From Diphasiastrum complanatum (Eukaryota > Streptophyta > Lycopodiopsida > Lycopodiales > Lycopodiaceae): a stretch of DNA of 64,000 nt. Numbering within the stretch: position 1 is the stretch's first letter; the number at the start of each line of letters is the position of its first letter. Of this stretch, positions 39,676 through 50,791 are shown one piece after another. Made by a program: the position numbers and the translations under genes. The notes beneath the pieces are model-generated. The model ran no database searches and had not been told where the DNA came from. It saw only the letters and a program-made list of their open reading frames with translations. Location: positions 27,189,039-27,253,038 of the forward strand of contig CM055097.1 of assembly GCA_029204225.1 (NCBI GenBank). The letters are read 5' to 3'.

Positions 39676-41560
39676 GCTCGTTAGTGTTAATTTTCTGCTA
39701 GTAGTACTTGCATCTTAGTGAAAATTTCCCTCACAAAGGGGGGCATCTTAGTCCGTCTATTGGTGTTGCATGTGATGTTGGGTTTGGCTGACTAAATGTG
39801 GTTATTTAATTTTAAGAATCAATTGTTCGCATTAGGTGGAAGTGGTTTCATAGCCTAGGAATTCTAGTTCAATTGGCCACTGTATGTCAATGCATGTCAT
39901 GGACCCAACCATTCCTGGTTTTTTGTATATTTATTTCTAGTTAAGAATCAATTTTCCTACTATGGGCATTTCAATTTTTATTCAAATTTATATAGCCTGA
40001 AGGCAAATCGACTACAGTTGGGAACACTACAGAAATTGGATCTTGAAGCTTCACTTTGCTTTGAAGGTGAAAGAATATGTTATAACAAGAATATTCCTAT
40101 TTGGAAGGTGGAATCAATCACTCGCTCGAATAATTTAATGTTGTTGACCTCTTTACCTTGTCATTTGCCTTTTGAATCTTAATAGATTTCGTCTAGAAGA
40201 TAAAGGAAAGGTAGTGCAAGTGTTTGAGGAGGGACCATGTTCTCATCATCTGCTTAAAGAATGGAGACTTCTAACATTTTCTTTTCTCACAAGTTAGTAG
40301 ATGGGTTTGGCATGATTTTATCCAAGATAAAACTCTCTGGACATATGACAGCAATCAAGTGATGGTATTCTATGTTGAAGGCAAATTTAAAGTGCTAATC
40401 AAGGGACATGTTGACCAAATAGACTTGCTAGTAGGTCCTATCAGTGGAGCAGATTTAGTATTGGGAATCCCATGGAGAAACAAAAAGAGCCTAGTGGTAG
40501 ACTATTCAGCAAGCGTCTTTTTTTTATTTACAATGGGAAAGTGGTGGTGATTAATGCAAATTGAAGTGGAGAGTCTGTTTCGTTAAAAAATCATATCCAA
40601 GTTGCTAAGGCCATCAATGGAAGAGTTGGTTTGTACCTTATTCTTGTACAAGTAGATAGTTATGGAGGAAACAAGCTGGATAGGAACATGATGCAGTTTT
40701 TGAACTAATTTTTTGACCTGTGTCTTAAAGTACTACCTAATGGCATGAACTGGTGGCTAGTTTTCATGTGTCACATGTTTGTGTTAAGAGGATTGGGGCT
40801 AGGATGGTGAGAGAGAAAAGGTATCTCATTCACCTTACGCAAAGTAGGTTGGTTTGAGACACTGTTGTGTGGGAACTGATAGTTTGTTGTAGTGTTGTCT
40901 ATACATTAGTTCAAAATCTAGTGAATGCATCAAATCATTAATCAATAAACGCTATTCACCTTTATAGCGGATACATAAATTTTTCTCTCTCTTCATGATT
41001 ATCTATAAAACCTTGGTATTATATTTTGTCATTTAGGACTTTGTTGAAGTCATTCCACTTTGCTTAGTAAGCAAGACCTATACCCACTTGCCTAGTAAGC
41101 AAGAAAAATAATGATCGTGAGATATGCAATTGCATATTTGTTCTTGTATGTTAAAGTGGTTCATATCCACTTGCCTAGACATTATACCCACTTGCGTAGT
41201 AAACAAGACACATAATGATCGTGACATGTGCAATCATTCATTTGTTTTTGTATGCTAGCGTAGGCCATATCTTACGACTTAATTCTATTTTTCTAAAGTT
41301 AGGTGAATGATTCAGGAAAGTACTGACTATGAGAATGTAAACGTACCTTTTTAAGGTGGAGAGTGGATCACCTACTGCAGAAGGTAATGTGGATGTTGAG
41401 AAGGTGGTACATCAAGTTCGTGAAGGAGTAAGAGAAAGGTTGAAAGCATGGAAGCTCCAAGGAAGTTTTATACCTCAACTCAAAATTGGTGAAAGAGGGC
41501 AACAAGTAGGGTTTCATTTCTTCTCTATCTACAAGACTTTCAACGAGATCAATTAGACTG
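39676..41560 (+). repeat. duplicated gypsy-derived unit, copy 2
   Basis: Same unit as 37774-39526, with an extra ~75 bp near 40122-40200. Segment 40359-40550 repeats LVGPISGADLVLGIPW; 41356-41556 reads GNVDVEKVVHQVREGVRERL then KAWKLQGSF, resembling the region after the gypsy integrase core (xxVxxVHxxVxxxL...YK). The copies are separated by 39527-39675, which is unique to the junction. Confidence 0.7.
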
Positions 41561-42218
41561 ACGTGAATGTTTGTGGACTTTATAGATGTCTTTCATATTG
41601 TCTTACTAGTTGGATGTTGTAGAGTCAATTGACGATTCAGTTGGAAAGTAAACGTAATACTGGACATCTTGATTGTGAATATGGAATTTTTTTCATACGT
41701 ATCTGGTGCTTTCAAAATCATTGTAGCTTTGACTTAAGTGCTTCTTATCATTGTAATTAGTAGTTTCAATGCAATCGATGCTGAATAAGTTTGGCCTCAA
41801 ATTTGTAAATTGAAAAGAAGGAATTGATCCGAAATCACTTTACTTTCATAATGTAAATTAATTGCTTTTCTGGTGACCTTCATTGATTACTGATGTTTAT
41901 ATAAGTGCTTCTATCACTGTAACTAGTGGTTTTAATGTCATAGATGGTGGATGAGTGTAGCCTCAAATTCATAATCTGAAAACAAGGAATCAGTCCTAGA
42001 TTGCTTTAGTTTCATAATGTAAATGAATTGCGTTTCTGGTGACATTTATGAATCACTGTTTTATAATAATCGGAGTTCTATGTTTGAGTCAGAGTGTTTC
42101 GGGTAAAAAACTTCCATGAAATATGGCTTATCATACTGCTCTAAATACTCGTTTTGAAGAAGTCTTCCTCCAATTATCTCAAAAGCACTCTTTGCCAAGT
42201 GTCACTTTGATGTAAGGG
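41561..42218. other. no gene recognised
   Basis: A short diverged internal repeat (GTTTCAATGCAATCGATG... and GTTTTAATGTCATAGATG..., about 41763 and 41929) suggests an old duplication of about 165 bp. Confidence 0.45.
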
Positions 42219-42871
42219 TGTGAAAAAATCAGATCCAAAACATACTTGACGGATCAACAAGATCTTAGCCATATTTGGATACACATCTAGAAATAGCTAG
42301 AAGATAGAAATCATTACTTTATGCATGCTAGAACTTAGAAATGCATAAAGATCTGATCATAAACACTTAAATACAGTAAGGTACTATCCCTGTCCGTACA
42401 ACAGAAACAGCCTACTGTCCTTCACACGTGTGGAAGCAAGATCAATCATAAAATCAACATTCTACACATAGAAAACCAAGATATCAAGAGAAATACACAT
42501 GAGATGGATATAGAATCATAAGAGATGAATTCTCCACATCAAAAGAGAATACAATGATATGTTCTCCACGCTGTTACTGCTATTTATAGCTGCTCAAATG
42601 TCATTTGGCCATTTGCCCTAAGCTTGCCCTCAATGGTAATTTTTTGGTATCTTACCAAATTACCTAGAAATTTTAGTCTAGATGCAATGTATGAAAATTA
42701 GCCAATTAAAATGGGTCCAAACTCGACCTCATCCACTTATTTACTTGCCAAAAATAGTACAAACACTATTTAGGCCTTTATTGACATAAAAAAATCTCTC
42801 TCTAAGTTGAGATCTAAATTTGGCCTCAAAATTGCCAAGATCAACCAACTAAACTAGTTGAATTTTTCACA
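42219..42871 (-). mobile_element. solo LTR of the element 1 family
   Basis: 653 bp with ends TGTGAAAAAATC and GAATTTTTCACA, homologous to 5334-5983 in the same orientation (ACTGTCCTTCACACGTGTGG, AACTAGTTGAAT). No PBS or coding sequence adjoins it. The flanks AAGGG and AGGAA do not give a clear target duplication. Confidence 0.75.
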
Positions 42872-44715
42872 AGGAACATTTTGTAGTCACTTCAGTTAAT
42901 CTTCTCTCGTAAGGCATATGATCCTTAGCCTTGTAAATTTTTCCTGGTTTTGAAAGTTTGTAATTTCGTTTTACAATATGTGAAGGTTTTTGTCCTTCTT
43001 TCAACAGTCACATTTATAACATCCAAAACTGTTTGCATTAAAAATTTAAGGAGAATTTCACACTTTAGGATAAACAATTTGGAATGCAACTAGCGTTATG
43101 TGGGAATTCAAGGGCATGCGGCATGTGTCTGGCTACTGATTAGTTTTGAGTTAGAATCAATGTGTAAGTCACGAGTTTGAAGATAGCACCGAGGGGGGGG
43201 AGGGGGGCTGCTTTGGAGGTTGCCAGAAGTAGAACCGAGAGCAGCACAAATTGATTTGACAGTTTCCCTGTGTTGTGCCTTACAAACCTTGCCTATGTGG
43301 CCTCCATAGCTGTGGGGTTGATCAAAGAGATGACTCTTCTTCAAAGAGTTTTTAATGTGTTTCCAGAAGCATGTGTTCTCCATGCCAACACCAACACAGC
43401 CCTTTCCCTAGTTGACAAATGGCAACTGACCACATTTTAGACAATGGCTTGTCCAAGCGTATGATGCAATCATCTCCAATGGTTGATAGCCCAAGATGAT
43501 GTCTATTGTAGTTTTCAAGGTCAAAATAAATTTAAGATGTTAATGGTCCTCTTATGACATAGAACAATAAGATGTTGAATAGAAACCCCTAGAGCAGAAA
43601 ATATGGAGTACTTCTTTTGACCAAAAGTGATAACTTTAGATATACAACTTGAATTAGTTTGTCGTAAAGTATTGTAGGGTTGTATGTTTTTAGGGGAGAG
43701 TAAGATCCACTCAGATCTTGATCAGAAGAATCCAAAGCATAAAACAAAATCTTCAACTTCTTGACCAAAAATTTGAGTTGTGACAATTTTTACTAGAAAG
43801 CTTTGATTTTTGTGCTGTTTATGCAGTATGTATTATGGGTACCCACCATAGCGCTCCACTAGATGTAATTGGCATTAAATTTGGTCATCAAAAAGTACCA
43901 AGTGTTGATGTGGACCAAACTTGAAAAATAAGGATTTTACTTGACTCGCTTTTGTTCGCCTTCTAATAAATCATTCGGCATCTCCTTGAGAACCCTCCTG
44001 AGAGCAACCTGATGCAATGTATGGAATCCAATTCAGTTCCCCCTTGGCAAATTAATGAGAAAATATAGGAATGACAATTTTTGGCCATAAGTCTTGGTTC
44101 TAATAATTTGATCTTACATTGCTCACTGTAGAAGCAATCTTAAAAACTGCAGAATGTGGCATCCACTTTCTCCTTGCTAGAGAATGTTCTGATGCCAAGT
44201 TATCAGGCAAATCCATATCACATAACACAAGTATAGATAAGACTGCAAACACATTAGCAATAAGCTGAATGTACTGCAAAGCTGAGATTGAAGTAACTAA
44301 TGAGGAGGCAGCATGCCTATTTATAGCCGACTAGAAGGTACAGTGACTTACGGCCAGGAGTGGTAAGTCATTACTGATAAGAGCAAGTGAACTTATCCTA
44401 ATGCTAGAAGGGCCTTATAGGACAAATCAGATGGTCTCGCGACAAATAATAAATAATAATATTGTGCTGGGACCCATGGCCCTCTATACTGTCCATAAAT
44501 GGAACTAAGCTTCTAGGATCTGGTTCTATGCATATGCCATGAGCCATGAATCTTGGTTCAGGCAATGAACAGTGGTGAGAGCTTCCACTCATAGTAAATT
44601 TTGCATACCTTTATTTGTGATCACAGATGCAAGTCTCAAAGACAGTGAATTTATTGAGACTTACAATATCATGGTATATGAATTGATACAATTGTGATCA
44701 ATCAAGTGTTTCAAG
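42872..44715. other. intron-like sequence, no intact gene
   Basis: It contains a G-rich run at about 43192-43210. An LTR-like patch near 44190-44350 (minus-strand TGGCATCAGAAC before it, TATAAATAGG within) is too weak to call. Just upstream of the next exon, a good acceptor (GTGATCACAG at 44626) could start an exon, but every frame from it meets a stop or phase conflict. Confidence 0.4.
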
Positions 44716-44845
44716 GAATGTGAAGACTAGATGTATAAGAAAGAACTTTCAACAAGGTGCTAACAATAGGAGGCTGCTGAGTATTCTGCCAAAAGGAGGT
44801 TCCTCCAGCTTGTTACGTGACATGAATGGGATTGAGTCTTATCTG
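44716..44845 (+). CDS. AAA-type ATPase gene, N-terminal region exon (5' edge uncertain)
   Basis: The frame reads RKNFQQGANNRRLLSILPK, then GGSSSLLRDMNGIESYL, and ends at a GTCAGT donor at 44846 in phase 0, which joins exactly to the phase 0 exon at 44913. The left boundary is unclear. Reading in phase from the acceptor at 44626 gives one in-frame TGA at 44684, so either the exon starts later or this copy carries a nonsense change. Confidence 0.55.
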
Positions 44846-44912
44846 GTCAGTGCTAGCTTTACTGCTTGAATCAACTCCTATTTTCATCTTTTAATAATCC
44901 TCCTTATGTCAG

Positions 44913-45028
44913 GTTGTTGCTCGATTCACTGTATCTCCAGCTTGTGATGTCTATCAACTAATTGTGGAAGTTGTCTCACAATTAAGTGGTGGTGGTGGAG
45001 AGGAGATGGTCGTCCGAGCATGGGACAG
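44913..45028 (+). CDS. AAA-type ATPase gene, exon
   Basis: A 116 nt exon between TTATGTCAG and GTATGG. It reads VVARFTVSPACDVYQLIVEV, then VSQLSGGGGEEMVVRAWD, ending in phase 2. The 67 nt intron upstream (44846-44912) is of normal size for plants. Joining to 45779 keeps the frame open. It belongs to the non-catalytic N-terminal region upstream of the ATPase module. Confidence 0.65.
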
Positions 45029-45778
45029 GTATGGAGATCTTTGAACATTGGAGCAAAAATTCACATCAAAACTTAAGATTGAAATAACGTCTGATTTTTT
45101 TTTTTGGGTGTACTTAAGCCTCTTCAATAAAGTTTCTTGTTGTGTCATAGTCTGTTACACTTTGCAGTCTTTTGCGTCAAAGGGCTATAGATTATTTAAG
45201 CCAATCTAACTCAAAACTCATGAAACATTCTATTACTGGCTGTAGGTCTGGCTGCTAATTTATTGCTTATTAGTTTCAGTAAGATCAAGTCTGAAATGAC
45301 ATCAGTTCCTGAGCTTAACCATGTAGAGTTATTCCAATGACTTTCAATTTTGTATAGCTGCAATTACTCAAATGTGTAATAAATTATGCTTTATGTGCCT
45401 TCTTAAGGCATAGGTACGAGCATGTCGGAATTCGTACAAGATCATTAGCTTGATCAAAATTTTTACTCATACACTAGTTTATATTTCATCCCCAAGATTT
45501 CTATGACAAGTTGGATGCATCATGTTCACCGCTTAGCTTGTTGCCAGCATAGCTGTTGGCTTTTATATGCATTGCACTAGGATCTCTACTTAATTAGCTG
45601 CTATAATTCTAACCTCTGAAGTTATGACACGATTTTTCCAACTGGTCTGCCTGTTTATAAATAAACTAGCACAGATGAGTTTCAAGATCTTTTTAGAAAA
45701 GTTTTCACGGCACAAACATGAATATTCGGATTTTATGAACCCTGAAATCTCTAGGATTTAAAATGTTTTGTGAAATAG

Positions 45779-45932
45779 TGCAGTGGCACGGCAGATAGTC
45801 ATTTCAAGTAGAGAACCAATGGTGAATGAAACCTTATCAAGAACAGAGGCAGAAGAGAAAAGGACGAAAGTACCTGAAGCCAACCCCATATGTGTTATGG
45901 TCTTTGAGCCACTGATTGGTGACAAACTTCCT
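45779..45932 (+). CDS. AAA-type ATPase gene, exon
   Basis: A 154 nt exon ending at a GTAAGC donor in phase 0. With an acceptor at AATAG (45778) it completes the split codon from 45028 and reads AVARQIVISSREPMVNETLS, then RTEAEEKRTKVPEANPICVM and VFEPLIGDKLP. A second AG (GCAG, 45783) is close, so the exact 5' edge may differ. The Glu/Lys-rich stretch looks helical. No stop codons are present. Confidence 0.72.
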
Positions 45933-46027
45933 GTAAGCTTTCAAAATTTTTGCTTATATGTTTTCAGAAGGGTTTTATTGTCCGACCATGATTTTGATTG
46001 GCTCACTTGAAGCTCTGTTTAATGCAG

Positions 46028-46302
46028 GAGATTGAATTCTTGAAAAAGGGCTATTTTACACACCAGGAGCTTGATGCCCTTGTGAGCTCATTGAAGGTTG
46101 CTGCTGGGATTGATTCGGAATTTCAAAGAAGAAAAATTATGCGGCTAAATAAAGGACAAGCAAATCCTAGAAGAGGGAAGAGAGTTTTAGATGCACTTGA
46201 GAAGATGGGAGTTAAAATCTATGGTCTGGAGTCAGATGCAGGTTCTTTGGATGGTGAGCAGCTATCGTGGGACAACATTGCTGGATATCATGAGCAGAAA
46301 AG
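46028..46302 (+). CDS. AAA-type ATPase gene, exon entering the ATPase domain
   Basis: After TTTAATGCAG, the frame (phase 0 with 45932) reads EIEFLKKGYFTHQELDALVS, then SLKVAAGIDSEFQRRKIMRL, RVLDALEKMGVKIYG, and finally LSWDNIAGYHEQKR. A GTGTGC donor interrupts the final Arg codon in phase 2. W-D-N-I-A-G-Y-x-x-Q-K is the start of an AAA+ module (compare WxDIxGxxxxK in classical AAA proteins), so Walker A, Walker B, sensor and Arg-finger exons should follow. From memory, the family resembles a plant AAA ATPase of the Arabidopsis At4g04180 type. That name is tentative, and its cellular role was not inferred here. Confidence 0.8.
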
Positions 46303-46849
46303 GTGTGCTTTAACAATTTCAGCTCTGCAGACTTGCTGTTTCATCTTGCAAATTATATCATGAATCAAGATCTTCAGCTTCTTAAAATTCATCCTCTCTG
46401 ACAATTGTAATAACACATTAGCAAACTCCACCACAAGTTTGCATTGAGAAACTCAGTTAAGTGTTTTCACAATTGGGTCGCAAATAGACACTATTTCTAC
46501 AATAGTCACTACAAGTCTCCACAACCCTGGATTCTCCTATTGGAAGTAGACTTCAAAGCTAAACTATGATTGCACTTTGCAAAGTTAAAATGAGTCAACA
46601 ACCTTTCAAATTTCATTGAATATAGAAATAATAAAACCATTATAGTCAAATATCAATTAATAATGAGCCATGTCTACAAGTCATAAAGGTACTTTTAGTA
46701 AACTGTTATTGGCGTGGAATCTGGACTCTTGAGTCTGTATATGTATTATACAATAAATTACTGTCTACGCTAAGCACTCTAGAGTCTACAATCAAATTGC
46801 CTCCTCGGGAGCTCTGGTGTTTGCAAATCATCCTCTTATCACTCAGACT
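46303..46849. other. start of a very long intron; no gene recognised
   Basis: AT-rich sequence following the donor at 46303. No Walker A exon is found here. Confidence 0.5.
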
Positions 46850-47225
46850 TCCCCCTCATCCTCATCAGATTTATCCTCCTCCACATACTCATTCTCTGAT
46901 GTCTACTCATCTGAGTCCACATCAGGCTCCTCATCTCTAGTAGCTCGGGAGCTCTGAGCCTGTCACTTGTTGCCTTCTTTGCGCTGTGTTTTAATTAGTA
47001 GGTCCTGCACAATGCCAACAGCACAACACAAGTAAGGAAAGGAATCAAGATTGGCTAGAACTATAGAACTCTTCAGCTGTCAATAAAGCCTCCTCATGGA
47101 GGAAGGTGTGTCAATCCTCCTCCTCCTATGACATAGTTGGCAGGTTTGGAAACTTTGTCACATCAATGTCATCTTGATTGACCTGCACAGCTACCAGTAG
47201 CCACACTACAAATTACAATGCGCAC
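46850..47225 (-). pseudogene. hAT-like transposase C-terminal remnant
   Basis: Minus strand: a segment after a TGCAG-like acceptor reads VNQDDIDVTKFPNLP, then EEALLTA, followed by an acidic tail with SSRATRDEEPDVDSDE and ENEYVEEDKSDEDEGE, interrupted by stops. Acidic Ser/Asp-rich tails after the dimerisation region are common in plant hAT transposases. The call also rests on the related pieces at 47940, 55449 and 59104, so it is moderate. Confidence 0.4.
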
Positions 47226-47939
47226 ATTTACGCGACATGGATGATGATCCATAAATTAGTTTATTTTTAGAAGTGTAAAATGTTATGACTTACAAGCATA
47301 GAATGTCAATAGTTCATAGTACTAAGTAGAAACTAGTTACTTGAGTTCACGAGTGTTCAATGTTTAATGTTGAAGAATTAGAATTCACCTGTTGCCAAAC
47401 TTCAGCCTGTAGGCAGTATTTCAGACCTATGAAGTACCACTGGATATTCAAATTCTAAGGCCTCATCCCTGCTGATTTTTTTATACTAGGAGGCCCTCAT
47501 TTAGAGCATTCCTGCTTGGCTACATCAGGAAAGGCCCTGGCCGACGTAGGAAAACTATCCGTCTCGGAGACCTCTATCCTAGAACTAGATGTCGGTCCTC
47601 CACAATGGGTGCAAAATACAAACCATGGCATGTGAAGCGTGATGTAACCACTACCAAATTCTTTTGATCTGTCTCATATCTTCTGGAGCTTGTGAAATGC
47701 GAAAAAAAACCCCAGGTTGAGAATGAAAAATTGGAAATCAATTTTCTAACTTACTACTTTCTACTAACTACTTGAGCTACATTCATGACCCTACTAGCAT
47801 ATTGTAAATGCAAGTTCTTAGTTTAGCAACGACAATGGACACTGTTCATTTAGTAACTAGTTGGATTCCAAAGATTTAGAAATTAGGATTCGAATTGGCC
47901 CTTGGTTTTGGTCCATGAAACACTAACTTGCAGTCAATG
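47226..47939. other. no intact gene recognised
   Basis: Probably part of the same decayed DNA-transposon region. Minus-strand frames are short and broken. Confidence 0.4.
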
Positions 47940-48050
47940 CAGCCTCCTCCTTGAGCAATGCATACCCATCCTCCTCCTCCTAGTCTCTTGGTTTCAAATG
48001 TGGAACTTTTGCCACGTCAATCTCATCGGGATTGACCTGCATGAATTTAA
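47940..48050 (-). pseudogene. second copy of hAT-like segment
   Basis: Minus strand after TGCAG: VNPDEIDVAKVPHLKPRD, then EEEDGYALLKEEAALTAS. Clearly paralogous to the segment at 47085-47220. Confidence 0.4.
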
Positions 48051-48146
48051 TTAAAGTTTCAGAGTGATTGATCATTGTAGGCTAGTAGTTGCTCAATAAA
48101 ACTAGTAACTACTTAGAAGTTAGAGGTTAGTAGTAAGTACAAAGTT

Positions 48147-48310
48147 TTGACACGCCATGAGGCATATTCAACTTGACAAGGATAAGCAATAATCAAAACT
48201 GCAGTTTACCTGAATGGCCCCTGTGTCTTGACCCGTCATGAGGCATGTTCAACTTGACAAGGATAAGCAGTAATCAAAACTGTGTTTACTTGAATGGCCC
48301 CTCTGTCTTT
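48147..48310. repeat. 81 bp tandem duplication
   Basis: Two copies starting TTGACACGCCATGAGGC and TTGACCCGTCATGAGGC at 48147 and 48228, each running through GGATAAGCA(A/G)TAATCAAAACTG to GAATGGCCCCT. Confidence 0.9.
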
Positions 48311-48411
48311 GCAACCCGAAATTCACCTTGGGTCTTTACCCGATATAGGTAGTAATTTTAGCAGTTAGCTTTTGTTCTTTTGCTTTTAGCTTGATGCTTT
48401 TAGCTTTTCAC

Positions 48412-49575
48412 AGATGGAAAGAAAGTAGTTCGAAAAGGAAACTGCTTCGTTTGCAATAAATTAGGGCATTATGCAAAAAAATGTTGGCACCACAAGTTCA
48501 AGAAAAAGCAGGATGGGAATTTTGCTGAAGAAGAAAAAACATCTAATGCAAAATTGAGTGCTTTGGATCTTGAAGACTATGAGTTGTTTTCGGCATCGAC
48601 ATCTTCTGGTGGTGGCTTCTCGAAGGAAGAAGACTATTGGTTTATTGATTCAGGAGCTTCGAATTCGAGCATATGACACCCAGGCGGGAGTGGCTATCTA
48701 ATTTACAATTAGATGATGGATCAAATGTGAAGTTGGGAGACAACTACACATATGATATAAAGGGAGTTGGAAAAGTACAAGTTCAACTACCTTCAGGGAA
48801 GATTGGAGACATAAAGGATGTACTTTATGTACCAAGAATCAAGAAGAACCTACTTTCAGTATCAGCTATTGCAAAGCAACACATGATGGTTTAGTTTAAT
48901 GAAGAGCGGTGTCTCATCAAGAAGAAAGATAATGAAGTAGTAGCTGAGGGCATACTTGCAGGGCGGTTGTACAAACTTCAGGCTCAGGTGGTGGATCATC
49001 ATGCAAGTCTTGCATATATTGGATCAGTGAGTAAGTTATGGCACGAAAGGTTTGGACATCTGAATTACAAAAGTCTACAAGTCTTGAGAAAATACAACAT
49101 GCTTACAAGTTTACCTCAAGTTGTTTCTGATCACAAGGTTTGTGAAGGCTGTCTTAGGCAAGCATCATATGAAGAAATTTTCGTCTAGTACATTCAGGGC
49201 GAAAAATGTTCTAGAACTTGTTCATACAAATTTGTGTGGTCCTATGAGAACTCAGTCTTACGGGGGAGCAAGTTACTTCATGGTGTTTGTGGATGACTAT
49301 ATTAGGAAGACGTGGAATTATCTTTTCAAGAATAAAGGTGAAGCATTCAAGTATTTCACATGGTTTAAGACACATGTGGAGAAAGAAACAAATAGACAAA
49401 TCAAGATACTCAACTCGGAAAAAGGGGGACAATATATTTCTACGGAAATTCAGGTGTTTTGCAAGGATCATGGTATGAAGAGATTGGGCTGGAGATGCGG
49501 AAGACTGAAGATCTACTACAGGTTATGTTTTAGTCTTGGTTCTAGTGCTATCTCTTGGAGTTCAAGGAAGTAGCA
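48412..49575 (+). pseudogene. copia element A gag end, protease and partial integrase
   Basis: In order: CCHC knuckle CFVCNKLGHYAKKCWHH, protease site YWFIDSGASN, a frame break at 48676, LGDNYTYDIKGVGKVQVQLP, LYVPRIKKNLLSVSAI, GAG-pre-integrase LWHERFGHLNYKSL, and the integrase zinc residues CEGC. After another frame break come VHTNLCGPMRTQSYGG (first Asp replaced by Asn: VHTNL for VHTDL), NSEKGGQYIS (second catalytic Asp replaced: SEKGG for SDxGG) and CKDHGMKR. There the copia frame jumps to LGWRCGRLKIYY, a frameshifted WAGD(A)ED segment of RNase H. Confidence 0.88.
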
Positions 49576-49945
49576 TACTATTGCATTATCATCTACAGAG
49601 GCAGAATACCGAGCCACTACAAGTGCAACAAATGAAGCAATATGGTTACGAAGGATTCTACATGATCTACATATTATACAAGGTTCACCTACAGTACTTC
49701 AGTGTGACAATCAGAGTTGTATTAAATTGGTGAAAAATCCAGTTTTTCACATCAGGACAAAGCACATTGAAGTACAACAACACTTCATCAGAGAGAAGAT
49801 TCAAAGTGGTGAAGTGGAGCTTATCTATTGTCCTACGGAAGAGCAAGTTGCAGATATTGTTACCAAAGGACTTGACAAAGAAAAAATTCAGAAGTTTAGA
49901 GAACTTCTAGGAGTAATAGATAACAAAGTAAACATTAAGGGGGAG
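49576..49945 (+). pseudogene. copia element A RNase H and purine tract
   Basis: [90 protein letters not shown], ending GVIDNKVNIKGEC. This is the copia RNase H C-terminal half, open apart from the upstream frame break at 49572. The tract AACATTAAGGGGGAG directly precedes the LTR. Confidence 0.9.
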
Positions 49946-50367
49946 TGTTAGGAATTAATGTTTATTTGATACCCCTTAATGATAGTTTGGCCATGCTTGC
50001 GTGCTATTATAGGGGCCAGTCTATTTGTAGTAAATTTGTTTTTTATTGCTTATGCATGTAGGTGGGTGCACTACTACTAGATTAGGATCTGTTTTACCAA
50101 GAAATTCACCTTGGGTCTTTACCCAATATAGTTAGTAATTTTAGCAGTTAGCTTTTGTTCTTTTGCTATTAGCTTGATGCTTTTAGCTTTTCACATAGAT
50201 TAGAAGTATATATGTAGGCTGGCGCCCCGCCACAAGATCATTCCAGTGTGTTAGAGCTTTTCTCAATTCTCCTATAATCTAAATTCCCTTTAATCTCTAT
50301 GCTTGGTTTGTGTGAGTGCTAGTAGGACTAGTAACTCCATCTAGAATTTGTATGACAAATTCTGACA
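49946..50367 (+). repeat. 3' LTR of copia element A
   Basis: 422 bp from TGTTAGGAATTAATG to AAATTCTGACA. It contains TATATATGTAGGCTGG near 50210 and ends in a short inverted repeat ATTTGTATGACAAAT. Homologous to 36167-36575 read in reverse. Confidence 0.9.
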
Positions 50368-50791
50368 CCAACCAAGTAGAAACTGAAGATTAAACCCCAA
50401 TCAGCTTCATCCCCAAGCCAGGGTGACTGAATACAGGAGGGGAGAGGTTTTTGGCAATTGAAAACCGGAATCTTGAAGTGGAGGAGGGTGCGTTTTTGTA
50501 GGTATATATAGACAGACCCCTGGAGCCTAGTAATATTCCTTTCAAACCCTTGATCCTTTATTGAATGCATATTCAATTACTTTTGATCTCCTCTGCATGC
50601 ATAAGAGCTGTCAATCACCATGCACTACTCCATATGTCCTAATTGGAGTGTATGGCCCTCAGAAGGTTATTAATTACATTTCTGGCCTAGTTCAGAATGA
50701 TGAGGCGTAACTAATAAACTCGTACACTGGAGTGCCGAATATCCACGTCAAGGATTATTCTGAATTCTTTGAACTGAACATGGACGCAACA
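50368..50791 (-). repeat. 3' LTR portion of gypsy element G
   Basis: Ends ATGGACGCAACA at 50791, next to a minus-strand purine tract AAGGGGAGAAGA. Its left part is cut by the copia A insertion. On the minus strand, CTATATATACC near 50505 is the likely TATA box. Confidence 0.65.

Larger units (their letters stand above)
48319..50367 (+). mobile_element. copia element A, internally deleted
   Basis: Plus-strand element of the same family as B (36.2-37.8 kb). It consists of a 5' LTR scrap (48319-48411) fused directly to the gag zinc knuckle, then protease, half of integrase, RNase H, purine tract and a full 3' LTR. A large deletion joins integrase to RNase H, removing all RT. It lies inside a gypsy LTR (50368 onward matches 56850 onward). 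Confidence 0.85.

Noticed and set aside
42214-42876. Target site duplication for the solo LTR at 42219
   Set aside because: The flanks AAGGG and AGGAA do not match, even though the LTR itself is clear.
44190-44350. LTR-like sequence with TGGCATCAGAAC and TATAAATAGG on the minus strand
   Set aside because: The LTR start does not begin TG, the PBS has mismatches, and no partner or coding sequence is present.
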